Source: Candidatus Neomarinimicrobiota bacterium (GTDB lineage Bacteria; Fidelibacterota; UBA8477; JABMPR01). Taken from it: a stretch of 64,000 bases of DNA. The translations under genes and the position numbers were made by a program. Location of the stretch: assembly GCA_016784545.1 (NCBI GenBank), contig JADHUM010000011.1, positions 1 through 64,000 of the forward strand. The letters are read 5' to 3'. Shown piece by piece: positions 31,950 to 41,169 of the stretch; position 1 is the first letter of the stretch; each line of letters opens with the position of its first letter. The notes below the pieces were generated by a model. The model worked only from the letters and a program-made list of their open reading frames with translations. It had not been told where the DNA came from and did not search any database.

Positions 31950-33380
31950 ATGGATCTACATCAAATACTTTCTGGTATTGACGTAAGAGCCGATTGGATC
32001 GGCTTACGTTATGTAAAGGAAAATACAGGATTTCGACTGATAAGGGATGGGAAACCAGAAGCCAATGCAAGAGAATCAAAGCAAGGTGTGATGGTAGAAG
32101 TATTGGTGAATGGTCAGTTCGCCTACTATGGCACCAGCCGTCTCGATAAACCAGGTATACAGGCTGCTGCCGAGAGAGCTGTTAAATTAGCGACTGCAGC
32201 AACCAAATATAGTCTGCACTCTTTTGGTGTGGAGGCACGACCAGTGGCAAAGGGGAGCTACAGCTCACCCTTTCAAACAGCCGCCGATGCCTTTTCACCA
32301 GGTGAGTTATCTGATTTGCTCATTAAAGCCACTGCAGAATTAAAAGTCTCAGATAAGGTGGTCACTACAAATGCCATGGCTCGTACCGTGGACACTGAAT
32401 CTCATTTTGTCTCTTCCAATGGAAGCGATGTTGATCAGAAATACCTCATGGTCTCTGCAGATTATTCTGCCATTGCCCATGAAGGCAGTGTGACCCAGAA
32501 ACGGACAGATGGTGGTCTCTTGGCCAAGAGCTACCAGGCAGGTATGGAAGTGTTCAATGAGGCTGATGTCCTGGCACGTTGTCGTAATATCGGTGCCGAA
32601 GCAGTTGAACTGCTTACTGCCGAAGAATGTCCAACTGGCACCATGGATCTTATTCTCGCCCCTGACCAGATGATGCTTCAAATTCACGAAAGTGTGGGTC
32701 ATGCCCTGGAGATTGATCGAATCCTTGGTGATGAGCGCAACTATGCGGGTTGGAGTTTTGTCCGTTTGGAAGATTTTGGCAAGCTCCAGTATGGTTCACC
32801 CCTCATGAACATCACTTTTGATCCTTATGTGGAGAATCAATTTGCATCCTATGCCTATGATGACGGTGGTTTGAAGGCCGAGAAAGAGTTTCTTATCAAA
32901 GAAGGTCTCCTGATTCGCGGTTTGGGTGGCAAGGAAAGTCAATTACGCTCAGGAATCAATGGCGTTGCTAATTTCAGGGCCAGCTCATGGAACCGAGCCC
33001 CCATTGATAGAATGGCCAATCTCAACCTGGAACCAGGCAATTCAACCAGTGATGAAATGATTGCTTCTGTTGAGAAGGGTGTCTTTATGACCTCTAATCG
33101 ATCCTGGTCCATTGATGACTATAGAAACAAATTTCAGTTTGGTTGTGAATATGGCAAGCTCATTGAAAACGGGAAACTGACCAAAACGGTTAAGAATCCA
33201 AATTACAGAGCCATATCCAACCCATTCTGGCGTAGCCTGAAAATGCTGGGCAATAGAGATACCTTTGAAATATATGGTACTCCATTTTGTGGCAAAGGCG
33301 AACCCAACCAGATCATTCGCGTGGGACACGCTAGCCCATTATGTCTGTTTGAAGGTGTGGAGATATTTGGTGGAGCCTAA
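31950..33380 (+). CDS. tldD: TldD-type metalloprotease subunit
   Basis: 476 residues of the PmbA/TldD family. The zinc site HESVGHALEIDR (HExxxH, about residues 248-253) is intact, which marks this as the TldD (catalytic) partner. TldD/TldE heterodimers degrade unfolded peptides and process antitoxin or modified-peptide precursors such as microcin B17. The ATG at 31950 has AAGGAAAT upstream. The second subunit follows after 57 bases. No ribosomally made peptide precursor was recognised nearby, so a housekeeping proteolytic role is the safer assumption. Confidence 0.92.
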   Translation: MDLHQILSGIDVRADWIGLRYVKENTGFRLIRDGKPEANARESKQGVMVEVLVNGQFAYYGTSRLDKPGIQAAAERAVKLATAATKYSLHSFGVEARPVAKGSYSSPFQTAADAFSPGELSDLLIKATAELKVSDKVVTTNAMARTVDTESHFVSSNGSDVDQKYLMVSADYSAIAHEGSVTQKRTDGGLLAKSYQAGMEVFNEADVLARCRNIGAEAVELLTAEECPTGTMDLILAPDQMMLQIHESVGHALEIDRILGDERNYAGWSFVRLEDFGKLQYGSPLMNITFDPYVENQFASYAYDDGGLKAEKEFLIKEGLLIRGLGGKESQLRSGINGVANFRASSWNRAPIDRMANLNLEPGNSTSDEMIASVEKGVFMTSNRSWSIDDYRNKFQFGCEYGKLIENGKLTKTVKNPNYRAISNPFWRSLKMLGNRDTFEIYGTPFCGKGEPNQIIRVGHASPLCLFEGVEIFGGA

Positions 33381-33437
33381 GAGCTCTACTGGAGAACGCA
33401 CATTTCTGATAGCTGAAAATATTTATTGAGGTACCCA

Positions 33438-34760
33438 ATGGAAAAATTATTTAAACAAATTAACCAGACAATTATGACTGAGCTCCGAAAAGGTGAATGT
33501 CTGGGGCTGAGTTTTGGAGGCGAGCAATCGACCTTTACTCGCATCAATGCAGCTAAGGTCAGACAAATAGGCAATGTTGATGAGGCTGATCTTGGTTTTA
33601 ATCTCATATTAAATGGCAGAAGAACCACTGGCAGCATCTCTCTTTCTGGTGGCCTTGAAGAAGATCTCAGCAGAGCACGGGGAGAATTAGAACGATTAAG
33701 GGCAGAGGTGGTTCAGCTACCAGAAGATCCATATCTGGTTCTACCTGAAAGCACGGAAACCAGTCGGAGTGAAAAACAAGGCGATCTGCCTGACGCTGAT
33801 GCGATTCCTGGTATCCTGTTACCTCCCATGGGCGATGTTGATCTAACAGGTATCTGGGCTTCCGGTCGAGTTTATCAGGGCAGTGCCAATTCATCTGGTG
33901 GATATCACTGGTTTGCCTCAGATTCATTCTCCCTGGATTATTCACTCATTACCCCTTCAGAAAAAATGGTGAAAGCCACTTTTGCCGGCACAGAATGGGA
34001 TCAGACGGCCTATGAGGCATTCCTGGCTGATTCAATTACCAAGTTGGAACTCATGTCACTGCCACCCAAAAAGATTGAACCTGGCGATTACAGGACTTTT
34101 ATCGCAGCAGCAGGTGTCTCAGACATTCTCTCCATGTTTTCATGGGGTGGTGTTTCTGAGGCTGCCATTCGTCAGAGTGAAAGCTGTTTGGGAAAAATGC
34201 GCAATGAAAATGTCAAATTGAGTTCTCTGTTCTCTTTCTCAGAAGACTTTAGCTCAGGTTTTGCCCCTCGTTTTAATGGAAATGGGGAAGTGGCTCCAGA
34301 AAAGACTGATCTGATCAACCGGGGTGAGCTTGCAGGTACTTTGGTAAGTACAAGGACTGCCAAAGAATATGGTGTCGAATCAAATTATGCGTCAGAAGGT
34401 GAGAGCATGCGGGCTCCTTCAATGGCAGCTGGCTCACTAAGGGAATCTGATGTTCTGGAAGCCCTGGGTACAGGTGTGTATCTCTCAAACCTCCATTATT
34501 TGAACTGGAGCGACATGATCGGTGGACGGATTACCGGTATGACCCGCTATGCCTGCTTCTGGGTGGAAGCGGGTAAAATTGTGGCTCCTATTGAGAATAT
34601 GCGGTTTGATGACAGTATTTATAGCTTCCTCGGTGAAAATCTGGAGGCAGTAACTGAGAAATTGCATATCAACCCCGATGTGGGGACCTATGACGGACGA
34701 GAACTTAGTGCCATTGTGTGTCCCGGGATGTTGTTAAAATCATTTTCATTAACCTTATAG
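33438..34760 (+). CDS. tldE: TldE/PmbA-type metalloprotease partner
   Basis: About 440 residues, homologous to TldD but lacking the HExxxH zinc site, as expected for the non-catalytic TldE/PmbA partner. The C-terminal half has the family pattern GVYLSNLHYLNWSD and MTRYACFWVEAG. The open frame begins with TTG at 33426, but the ATG at 33438 is preceded by GAGG at a good distance and gives MEKLFKQI. It is directly followed by a lipid-kinase gene that starts within ten bases of its stop. Confidence 0.88.
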   Translation: MEKLFKQINQTIMTELRKGECLGLSFGGEQSTFTRINAAKVRQIGNVDEADLGFNLILNGRRTTGSISLSGGLEEDLSRARGELERLRAEVVQLPEDPYLVLPESTETSRSEKQGDLPDADAIPGILLPPMGDVDLTGIWASGRVYQGSANSSGGYHWFASDSFSLDYSLITPSEKMVKATFAGTEWDQTAYEAFLADSITKLELMSLPPKKIEPGDYRTFIAAAGVSDILSMFSWGGVSEAAIRQSESCLGKMRNENVKLSSLFSFSEDFSSGFAPRFNGNGEVAPEKTDLINRGELAGTLVSTRTAKEYGVESNYASEGESMRAPSMAAGSLRESDVLEALGTGVYLSNLHYLNWSDMIGGRITGMTRYACFWVEAGKIVAPIENMRFDDSIYSFLGENLEAVTEKLHINPDVGTYDGRELSAIVCPGMLLKSFSLTL

Positions 34761-34766
34761 GTGCCT

Positions 34767-35687
34767 ATGCCAAAATCCACATCTAAACACCGCTATTTAC
34801 TGATAGTCAATCCTGAAGCAGGGAGCCGCTCAACCATGAAGGCTCTGCCCGATATCGAACGCCTCATGCGAGCACGCCATGCAGAATTTGAATTCCACTT
34901 CACAAAAGAACGTGATCATGCCACAGAATTGGTAAGAGAAGTGGGCTCCGAATTTGATGTCATTGTTTCGGTGGGAGGGGATGGAACCATAAACGAAATC
35001 GTAAATGGCATGCCAGATCTTCACAAACCAATGGGAATTATACCCATAGGTACTGGGAATGATTTCGCGCGGAGTTGTTCATTGCCCATAGGCGATCTGG
35101 AGGCTGCAGTCGATGTTTTGCTGGCACACGATGCCAAAAATATTGATGTGGGTGAAGTAAATGGTCGACGCTTTATCAATGTTATGGGTCTTGGCTTTGA
35201 AGGTCGAGCAAATGACATAGGGAAAATGCTGCCCTTTCTCCATGGTACTCCAAAGTACCTTATAGCTATTGGAGGTACCTATCTGACCTATCGGAGGATG
35301 CCCCTTAAAATCAAATTCAACGATGTTGTTATCGATGAGAAGGTCTTTCTTCTGAGCATTGGAAATGGCTGGAATGTCGGAGGGGGTTTAAGGCTCACTC
35401 CCAAGGCGGTATTAGATGATGGTGTATTTGATGTGGGCTATTTGCAGAACATCACGAGGTTCAGAATCCTACAGGTGTTCCCAAAACTATATGATGGCAC
35501 CATAGATACGGTCCCAGAGGTTAAAATGTACCAGACCAAAGAGTTGACCATTGAAAGTGATCGCCCCATACCGGCCCATATAGATGGTGAGTCATTTGAT
35601 CCTGTTCAGAGGGCATTTAAGGTGAGGTTAATTCCAAAGGCCATAGAGATCATTGGAAATTGGTCAGCGGATACAAGATTTAATTGA
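34767..35687 (+). CDS. Diacylglycerol/lipid kinase-like protein (second YegS family member)
   Basis: About 306 residues with NPEAGSRST, GGDGTINEIVNGM and PIGTGNDFARS, the full catalytic signature of the DAGK/YegS family. A GTG directly after the tldE stop (34761) could also initiate, but AGG at 34758-34760 is correctly placed for ATG at 34767. It differs substantially from the copy at 30877-31767 and lies in another transcriptional unit. The lipid substrate is not predictable. Confidence 0.85.
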   Translation: MPKSTSKHRYLLIVNPEAGSRSTMKALPDIERLMRARHAEFEFHFTKERDHATELVREVGSEFDVIVSVGGDGTINEIVNGMPDLHKPMGIIPIGTGNDFARSCSLPIGDLEAAVDVLLAHDAKNIDVGEVNGRRFINVMGLGFEGRANDIGKMLPFLHGTPKYLIAIGGTYLTYRRMPLKIKFNDVVIDEKVFLLSIGNGWNVGGGLRLTPKAVLDDGVFDVGYLQNITRFRILQVFPKLYDGTIDTVPEVKMYQTKELTIESDRPIPAHIDGESFDPVQRAFKVRLIPKAIEIIGNWSADTRFN

Positions 35688-35727
35688 TAGATTGCGCAAT
35701 AACCATATAGTATCAGAGGTGATTTTG

Positions 35728-36621
35728 ATGAAACGTTTATTTATTGTGGCAATGGTTTTGGTGAGCAGTATGCTGATTGGGCAAGAGCTAAAGCCATATA
35801 CCATGGGAGCACAAAGCACTGAAACCCTTGATGTAGTTCGTGACAAAACTGGTCAGGCTCTTAGCGCTGCCGGATTTACCATTTTAGGCCAATACCAACC
35901 TGCTCTGGACGAAATGAGATGGGTATTCATTGTTAATTCCCCTGAGATGATTGAATCAGTTCAAGCAATTGGTGGATTAACGGGATTTGCTGCCGCCTTA
36001 CGGGTAGGTCTGACTGTTGAAAATGACACAGTAAATATTTCATATACAAACCCCATCTACCTGGGAAATGCCTATTTCCAGAAGAATTTTTCAGACGTTG
36101 AAGATAAATTTCTCCTGGTTCAGGAAAAGCTGAAGCAGGCCATGGTTGGTTTGGGTACGGTACAGGATGAAGCCTTTGGTGCAGAAGAGGGTATGACGCC
36201 AAAGGATATCCGCAAGTACCACTACATGTTCGGTATGGAATACTTCCAGGATGTGGTTGAACTTACAGAATTTTCAAGTTATGAGGTTGGAAAAAGCATT
36301 ATTCAATCCAAGCTTTCCAAGGGTGGCGATACCGAGCAGGTCTATGCCTATGAAGTTCCTGGTCAGAAGCTGAAACTGTATGGTATTGCCCTAAGTGGTG
36401 AAAACGGTGAAGAACATTTCCTGCCTATTATTGATATCAGCACACCCAAACATACAGCGTTCCTACCTTATGAAATTCTGCTGATGGGTAATACTGCTGT
36501 CATGATGCATGGTCGCTACAGGATTGCTCTGGCTTTTCCGGATTTGACCATGACCACCTTTTCCAAAATCATGTCAACTCCAGGTGCCATAGAAGATTTG
36601 ATGCGTTCGGTCACTGAGTAG
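35728..36621 (+). CDS. Exported protein of unknown function
   Basis: About 297 residues with a clear signal peptide (KRLFIVAMVLVSSMLIG, cleaved near Q-E-L). The mature part is mixed alpha/beta without cysteine pairs, repeats or a recognisable catalytic motif. An early segment (TGQALSAAGFTILGQY) has a faint DUF302-like look, which I do not rely on. The ATG at 35728 follows GAGGTG; an earlier in-frame ATG at 35653 overlaps the lipid kinase and would destroy the signal. A REP-like repeat follows the gene. Confidence 0.6.
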   Translation: MKRLFIVAMVLVSSMLIGQELKPYTMGAQSTETLDVVRDKTGQALSAAGFTILGQYQPALDEMRWVFIVNSPEMIESVQAIGGLTGFAAALRVGLTVENDTVNISYTNPIYLGNAYFQKNFSDVEDKFLLVQEKLKQAMVGLGTVQDEAFGAEEGMTPKDIRKYHYMFGMEYFQDVVELTEFSSYEVGKSIIQSKLSKGGDTEQVYAYEVPGQKLKLYGIALSGENGEEHFLPIIDISTPKHTAFLPYEILLMGNTAVMMHGRYRIALAFPDLTMTTFSKIMSTPGAIEDLMRSVTE

Positions 36622-36629
36622 ACCGTGTG

Positions 36630-36771
36630 TTGGGCTAAAGCCCGCTTTGTTTGATCTCGTCGCAATCCCCGTCTTAAAAGACGGGGTAATTAAGAACTAT
36701 TTTTTAACTCATAATTACCCCAGCCTTCAGGCTGGGGGTATGGAAATCAATATTTCAGGGCTTTAGCCCAA
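36630..36771. repeat. REP-like composite palindromic element
   Basis: Perfect 14-base outer arms (TTGGGCTAAAGCCC at 36630-36643 and its complement at 36758-36771) enclose two strong hairpins. These are CCCCGTCT-taaa-AGACGGGG (36667-36686) and CCCCAGCC-ttca-GGCTGGGG (36718-36737), and a further arm pair GGGGTAATTA/TAATTACCCC joins them. The 142-base unit lies between two + strand genes. This architecture is typical of repetitive extragenic palindromes mobilised by Y1 (RAYT) transposases. Confidence 0.7.
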
Positions 36772-36837
36772 ACCATTCAGGCCTGGTAATAGACTAGACT
36801 AGAATGCAATTTGAATGCACAATATAGGAAAAAACTA

Positions 36838-37779
36838 ATGCAATACACAAAATTAGGTAAGCGGGGACCCAAAGTTTCCACGATTGGATTTGGAGCATGG
36901 GCTATTGGTGGAATGAACTGGGGACCCACAGATGATGAGGTTTCACTAAAAGCAATTCGCACAGCCCTGGATGAAGGTGTCACCTTTATTGACACAGCAG
37001 ATGTATATGGCTTTGGCCATTCAGAGGATCTCATTGCTAAGGTTATCAAAGAACGGGGAAAAGGTGATCTCATCATTGCCACCAAAGCAGGCAATGACTT
37101 TTACTATGCAGGCGAAGAAACAGACAATGGCTATGGAGCCATTCAGCAGAATTATAAAAAGGAATATCTCATCGAGGCAGCGGAGAAGAGTCTCAAACGC
37201 CTCGGCGTGGAAACCCTGGATGTCCTGCAACTCCATAGTCCCGATATTGAAAAGCTCGAGTGGGATGATCCCTGGGAAGCATTGACAAGATTGAAGGAGC
37301 AGGGCAAGATTCAACATGCAGGACTCTCCATCCAATCATTTAAGGAATCTGAGCAAGCATACCTCCTTGAAAGACACCACGATTTGCTGGATGTGATCCA
37401 GGTTCGCTATAACCTCCTGGAGCGCAAGGCTGAAAAATTGCTCTTCCCAGAAGCCATTAAATATGGGGTGGGCGTTATCGTGCGCATTCCCATGTTGTTT
37501 GGACTGCTTAGTGGGAAATTTGATCGGAAGCGTGTCTTTGAAGGTGATGATCATCGCCGTTTTAATCTGGATGCTGATAAGCTGGATAGCTATTTGACTA
37601 AAATGGAGTCCATGGAAAATTTATATAGCCGTTATTCGGATTGGAGCCCGGCTCAGATTGCCTTACGTTTTGGAATTTCTCATCCAGCCTGCCATGTATC
37701 TATTCCCGGGGGAAAAACACCTGATCAGGTCAGAGAAAATTGTGGTGCTTCGGATATGCCTGAGGTCACCCTGAAATAA
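36838..37779 (+). CDS. Aldo/keto reductase
   Basis: 313 residues of the NADPH-dependent AKR superfamily. The catalytic tetrad appears as Asp and Tyr in FIDTADVYGFGHSE, Lys in IIATKAG and His in LQLHSPD. The cofactor-binding end SIPGGKTPDQVREN is present. It reduces aldehydes or ketones; the substrate is unknown. The ATG at 36838 has AGGA at correct spacing; the TTG at 36811 lies before it in frame but lacks a ribosome site. A short-chain dehydrogenase gene follows after 11 bases. Confidence 0.9.
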   Translation: MQYTKLGKRGPKVSTIGFGAWAIGGMNWGPTDDEVSLKAIRTALDEGVTFIDTADVYGFGHSEDLIAKVIKERGKGDLIIATKAGNDFYYAGEETDNGYGAIQQNYKKEYLIEAAEKSLKRLGVETLDVLQLHSPDIEKLEWDDPWEALTRLKEQGKIQHAGLSIQSFKESEQAYLLERHHDLLDVIQVRYNLLERKAEKLLFPEAIKYGVGVIVRIPMLFGLLSGKFDRKRVFEGDDHRRFNLDADKLDSYLTKMESMENLYSRYSDWSPAQIALRFGISHPACHVSIPGGKTPDQVRENCGASDMPEVTLK

Positions 37780-37790
37780 CTGAGGGGAAT

Positions 37791-38606
37791 GTGGGAAATA
37801 CATACCAAAAAATCTTTATCACGGGTGCCAGTACAGGTATCGGGAGACAATTGGCTTTGGATTATGGCAAATCAGAGGCGGAATTGTGGCTCCTGGCAAG
37901 ATCTGAAAGCAAACTCACCAGTCTCGCAGAAGAAATTCAAAAAGCAGGTGGAAAAGTCCATATTCTGATCTGTGATGCCACGGACGAACCGGCCTTTCTA
38001 AGAGCACTTGGGGTTGCCCAGGAGGAGTCAGGTGGTTTTGATCTAGTCATTGCCAACGCAGGATGGAGTGGCAAAATGAAATATCCTGGTGATAAGAATA
38101 TTGAAGTTCTGAATCAGGTAATTGATTTAAACTTCCGGGCTGCAACTCAAACTTTGGAATTTTTCGCAAAATTCATGGTCATTGCTAAACATGGGCATCT
38201 TGTAGGGGTTTCCAGTATTGCTGGTTTTAGAGGTGCTCCAGGCTCTGCAGCTTACAGTGCAACCAAGGCTGCCCTGATTTCCTATTTGGAATCTCTCCGA
38301 TTCTCTGTGCGCCCCTCAGGCGTTTTTGTAACTGATATTCGGCCTGGTTTTGTGAGAACTCCCCTGACAGACAGGAATGTGATTCCCATGCCCCTCCTCA
38401 TGGATGTGGATCGCGCCAGTCAAAAAATCCGAAGAGCAATTGAACGAAAAAGGAAGCGATTCGCTTTTCCATGGCAAATGGCTGTGCTCATCCACTTGAT
38501 AAAGGCTTCACCGGATTTCCTTTATGACTGGGTAGCAGGTCTCACATTTGGAAAGCAGGCAGTATCTGGCCGAACGGGCAAATCAGAAACAAATACCCCT
38601 GAATAA
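37791..38606 (+). CDS. Short-chain dehydrogenase/reductase
   Basis: 271 residues of the classical SDR type: TGASTGIGRQL binds the cofactor, ANAGWSG is the NAG motif, and SSIAG with YSATKAAL holds Ser, Tyr and Lys of the active site. The C-terminal part (KIRRAIERKRKRFAFPWQ) is basic and may bind membranes, as in the related DHRS7/YqjQ group. It starts with GTG after GAGGGGA, 11 bases from the aldo/keto reductase, so the pair is probably an operon. The substrate is unknown. Confidence 0.88.
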   Translation: MGNTYQKIFITGASTGIGRQLALDYGKSEAELWLLARSESKLTSLAEEIQKAGGKVHILICDATDEPAFLRALGVAQEESGGFDLVIANAGWSGKMKYPGDKNIEVLNQVIDLNFRAATQTLEFFAKFMVIAKHGHLVGVSSIAGFRGAPGSAAYSATKAALISYLESLRFSVRPSGVFVTDIRPGFVRTPLTDRNVIPMPLLMDVDRASQKIRRAIERKRKRFAFPWQMAVLIHLIKASPDFLYDWVAGLTFGKQAVSGRTGKSETNTPE

Positions 38607-38716
38607 GGGGGAATAGACACGATTCTCAAACCATTAACCTCATTGGTGGGATATATGATAATGAAGAGTATCATCTTTCTTATAGACTCCCCGCCAATCC
38701 CTCCTATACTTGAACG

Positions 38717-40090
38717 ATGATCAAGACTTTAGATAAATACGTTTTTCGGGAATTACTCACCCCGTTTATGTATTCGCTGCTGGTCCTGACCATGATCTTT
38801 CTGGTGAATTTCATCATTCGGGCCATGGATCGAATATTAGGCAAGGGTCTCTCCATCTGGGTGATTCTGGAGTATATCATCTTGAATTTGGCCTGGATCC
38901 TGGCTTTGGCCATACCACTGTCAGTCCTGGTGGCCGTCCTCTTAGCCTACGGACGCCTCGCCACAGATCATGAAGTAACCGCCATGCGCTCTGGTGGGAT
39001 ATCATTGCCCCGGATTATGGCCCCAGCCCTGGTATTCTCCATTCTGGTAGGGAGTTTTACGCTCTACTTCAATACCACAATTCTTCCTGATGTGAACCAT
39101 CGCGCCAGACTTCTCGGATCAGATATCTATCGAAAACGACCCGATATGGACATCGTCCCGGGATACTTCATCGATGATCTTCCCGATTACAACATTCGTG
39201 TTAATGAGGTCACTGAAGAAGGTCTCAGCGGCGTCGTCATATTCTCCAAAAGCGATCTCAGAGAACAGGTCTCAATTTTTGCAGAAACGGGTCGCACTGA
39301 AACCATTGGTGGTCAGATCATCTTTACCCTTTACAACGGTGAAAAGCACCTGTTGGATCTGGACAAACAGGATGATTATCAACGTGAATATTTTGACTCA
39401 ACCCGTCTTACCGTCAAGGTAAATAACCTTGAGCTGAAGCGTCGTGAATCCGCGGTTCGGGGAGACCGTGAAATGACGCCAGCCATGATGTACACCAGGA
39501 TTGAAGAGAACAAAGAGAGATTTAATCGAACCATTGAGAGAATGAATAGCATCAGGCTAAAAAGTCCACTCTTTAATGGTGATTCACTGGTGGATATGAT
39601 TGCGCTGATGGATACGATCAAGCGTATTCCCGTCCAGGAAAACACACCCACTGAAGCCAGAACCAGGGTTTGGAATCGCACTGTCGATAAACTTGAGAGC
39701 CAGGAGCGCCTTCTAAATAGCTATTTAAAACAGATCAATAAATATCTCGTTGAAATTCATAAGAAATACGCGATGGCAGTTACCTGCATCGTGTTTGTGT
39801 TGGTAGGTGTACCTCTGGGTATCATGACCCGCAAATCCAGCGGTACCATTGGTGTTGCTATCGGTATGTTCTTCATCTACTGGGCGGCCTTGATTGCTGG
39901 TGAGGAGTTGGCTGATCGCCGATACCTGGATCCTGTGATTGCCATGTGGGCTCCAAACGTTATTATGGCTGTAGTTGGACTTTGGATCAGCTTTCAGGTT
40001 TCCAGGGAAAGGACCGTCATCAATATTCTCTGGTTAAAGACCATTTTAAATCCTCAGAATTGGAAAATCCTGCGAAGTAAAAAAACTTGA
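38717..40090 (+). CDS. LptF/LptG family lipopolysaccharide export permease
   Basis: 457 residues. Three N-terminal helices (about 15-35, 55-80 and 100-122), a large periplasmic beta-jellyroll domain and three C-terminal helices (about 350-435) follow the YjgP/YjgQ plan. The motif RELLTPFMYSLLVLT in helix 1 and the GVPLGIMTRKSSG loop near residue 370 are typical. The protein is longer than enterobacterial LptF because of a charged, probably coiled-coil insertion (about 255-345) before helix 4, as seen in FCB-group members. It indicates an LPS-bearing outer membrane. Its LptG partner and the LptB ATPase are not in this window. Confidence 0.88.
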   Translation: MIKTLDKYVFRELLTPFMYSLLVLTMIFLVNFIIRAMDRILGKGLSIWVILEYIILNLAWILALAIPLSVLVAVLLAYGRLATDHEVTAMRSGGISLPRIMAPALVFSILVGSFTLYFNTTILPDVNHRARLLGSDIYRKRPDMDIVPGYFIDDLPDYNIRVNEVTEEGLSGVVIFSKSDLREQVSIFAETGRTETIGGQIIFTLYNGEKHLLDLDKQDDYQREYFDSTRLTVKVNNLELKRRESAVRGDREMTPAMMYTRIEENKERFNRTIERMNSIRLKSPLFNGDSLVDMIALMDTIKRIPVQENTPTEARTRVWNRTVDKLESQERLLNSYLKQINKYLVEIHKKYAMAVTCIVFVLVGVPLGIMTRKSSGTIGVAIGMFFIYWAALIAGEELADRRYLDPVIAMWAPNVIMAVVGLWISFQVSRERTVINILWLKTILNPQNWKILRSKKT

Positions 40091-40163
40091 CAAAGTAAGC
40101 ATTTACATAAGTGGGGTATCCGTCTATATTGCTCTCAAATTGTACGCTTAGGAGAGATTATTA

Positions 40164-41063
40164 ATGTCACTTCATACCATAGTTTTAGTCAAACAAGTCC
40201 CTGATACATCCAACATATCTGGCGAGGTCATGCGCCCCGATGGAACGGTTAATCGAGCTCGACTTCCTGCCATATTCAATCCCGAGGATCAAGAAGCTTT
40301 AGAACTGGCCCTGCGCTTAAAAGATAAGCACGGAGGTAAGGTAACTGCCTTGACCATGGGTCCTCCCAATGCTGCCAACATGCTCCGGGAATGCCTATAC
40401 ATGGGAGCAGATCGTGCCATATTGGTGAGTGATCGTCGATTTGCAGCTGCAGATACCCTGGCTACTTCATATGCCTTACATAAAGCAGTCCATCGTATTG
40501 GTAAATATGATCTCATCTTCGGTGGACGTCAGGCTATTGATGGTGATACGGCTCAGGTGGGACCACAAACAGCTGAAAAATTGGGCATCCCTCAAATCAC
40601 CTATACTCTGGAAGTTCAAGATCTGGATTTGAAAAAGAGAACGATTCGAGCCAAACGAGCCATAAAGAATGGCTATGAGATTCTGGAAGCCCCCTTACCG
40701 GTTCTGCTGACGGTCACAAAAGATGCGGCTGAACCACGTCCCTTTGATGTAAAAAGGTTGTGTACCTTTAAACGGGCACAGTCCAGATTTGAAATTGAAG
40801 CTACTGTGGATGACAGCCATGATCTGGTGTGGATGGATGAACTTATGGAGAAAGCCAAAGCCCAGGATTTACTCATCGAGACCTGGAATATTGAGGACAT
40901 CGATGCAGATGTTCAATGGTGCGGACTGGCTGGATCTCCCACCAAGGTGCATAAGGTGGAGAATGTGGTACTCAGCGGGGCTGAATTCAAAAAGGTTCCA
41001 CCCACTCCTGAGGGCATGAATGATATGATTTCTGAACTGATGCAAGATCACATCTTTGGATAA
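40164..41063 (+). CDS. etfB: Electron transfer flavoprotein, beta subunit
   Basis: 299 residues with VLVKQVPDTS at the N-terminus, FNPEDQEALELALRLKD, GADRAILVSD and GRQAIDGDTAQVGPQ, the nucleotide-binding pattern of EtfB/FixA. Its partner EtfA is encoded 106 bases downstream and an acyl-CoA dehydrogenase next, so it should pass electrons from fatty-acyl oxidation. It is about 40 residues longer than the usual 250-260, with a C-terminal extension. Whether the pair bifurcates cannot be told from this reading. SD GGAGAG precedes the ATG. Confidence 0.92.
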   Translation: MSLHTIVLVKQVPDTSNISGEVMRPDGTVNRARLPAIFNPEDQEALELALRLKDKHGGKVTALTMGPPNAANMLRECLYMGADRAILVSDRRFAAADTLATSYALHKAVHRIGKYDLIFGGRQAIDGDTAQVGPQTAEKLGIPQITYTLEVQDLDLKKRTIRAKRAIKNGYEILEAPLPVLLTVTKDAAEPRPFDVKRLCTFKRAQSRFEIEATVDDSHDLVWMDELMEKAKAQDLLIETWNIEDIDADVQWCGLAGSPTKVHKVENVVLSGAEFKKVPPTPEGMNDMISELMQDHIFG

Positions 41064-41076
41064 AACATCAAATCTC

Positions 41077-41144
41077 TTACAACGGATTCAACGAAACCTA
41101 CGAACAAAGCTGCGAAAGGCTTCACTTCGTCCGCTTCGTTGTAA
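41077..41144. repeat. Inverted-repeat element between etfB and etfA
   Basis: TTACAACG (41077-41084) and its complement CGTTGTAA (41137-41144) bound a 68-base unit with internal CGAA-rich imperfect repeats. A related-looking stretch starting TTACAACGAAAT occurs near 63480. It may be a small REP-like or MITE-like sequence; it does not look like a terminator. Confidence 0.35.
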
Positions 41145-41169
41145 AAAACTGATCAGAATGAAGTAGAAT

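Noticed and set aside
31950-34760. TldD/TldE as part of a microcin/RiPP cluster
   Set aside because: No precursor peptide, cyclodehydratase or dedicated exporter nearby; the pair is common as a housekeeping protease.
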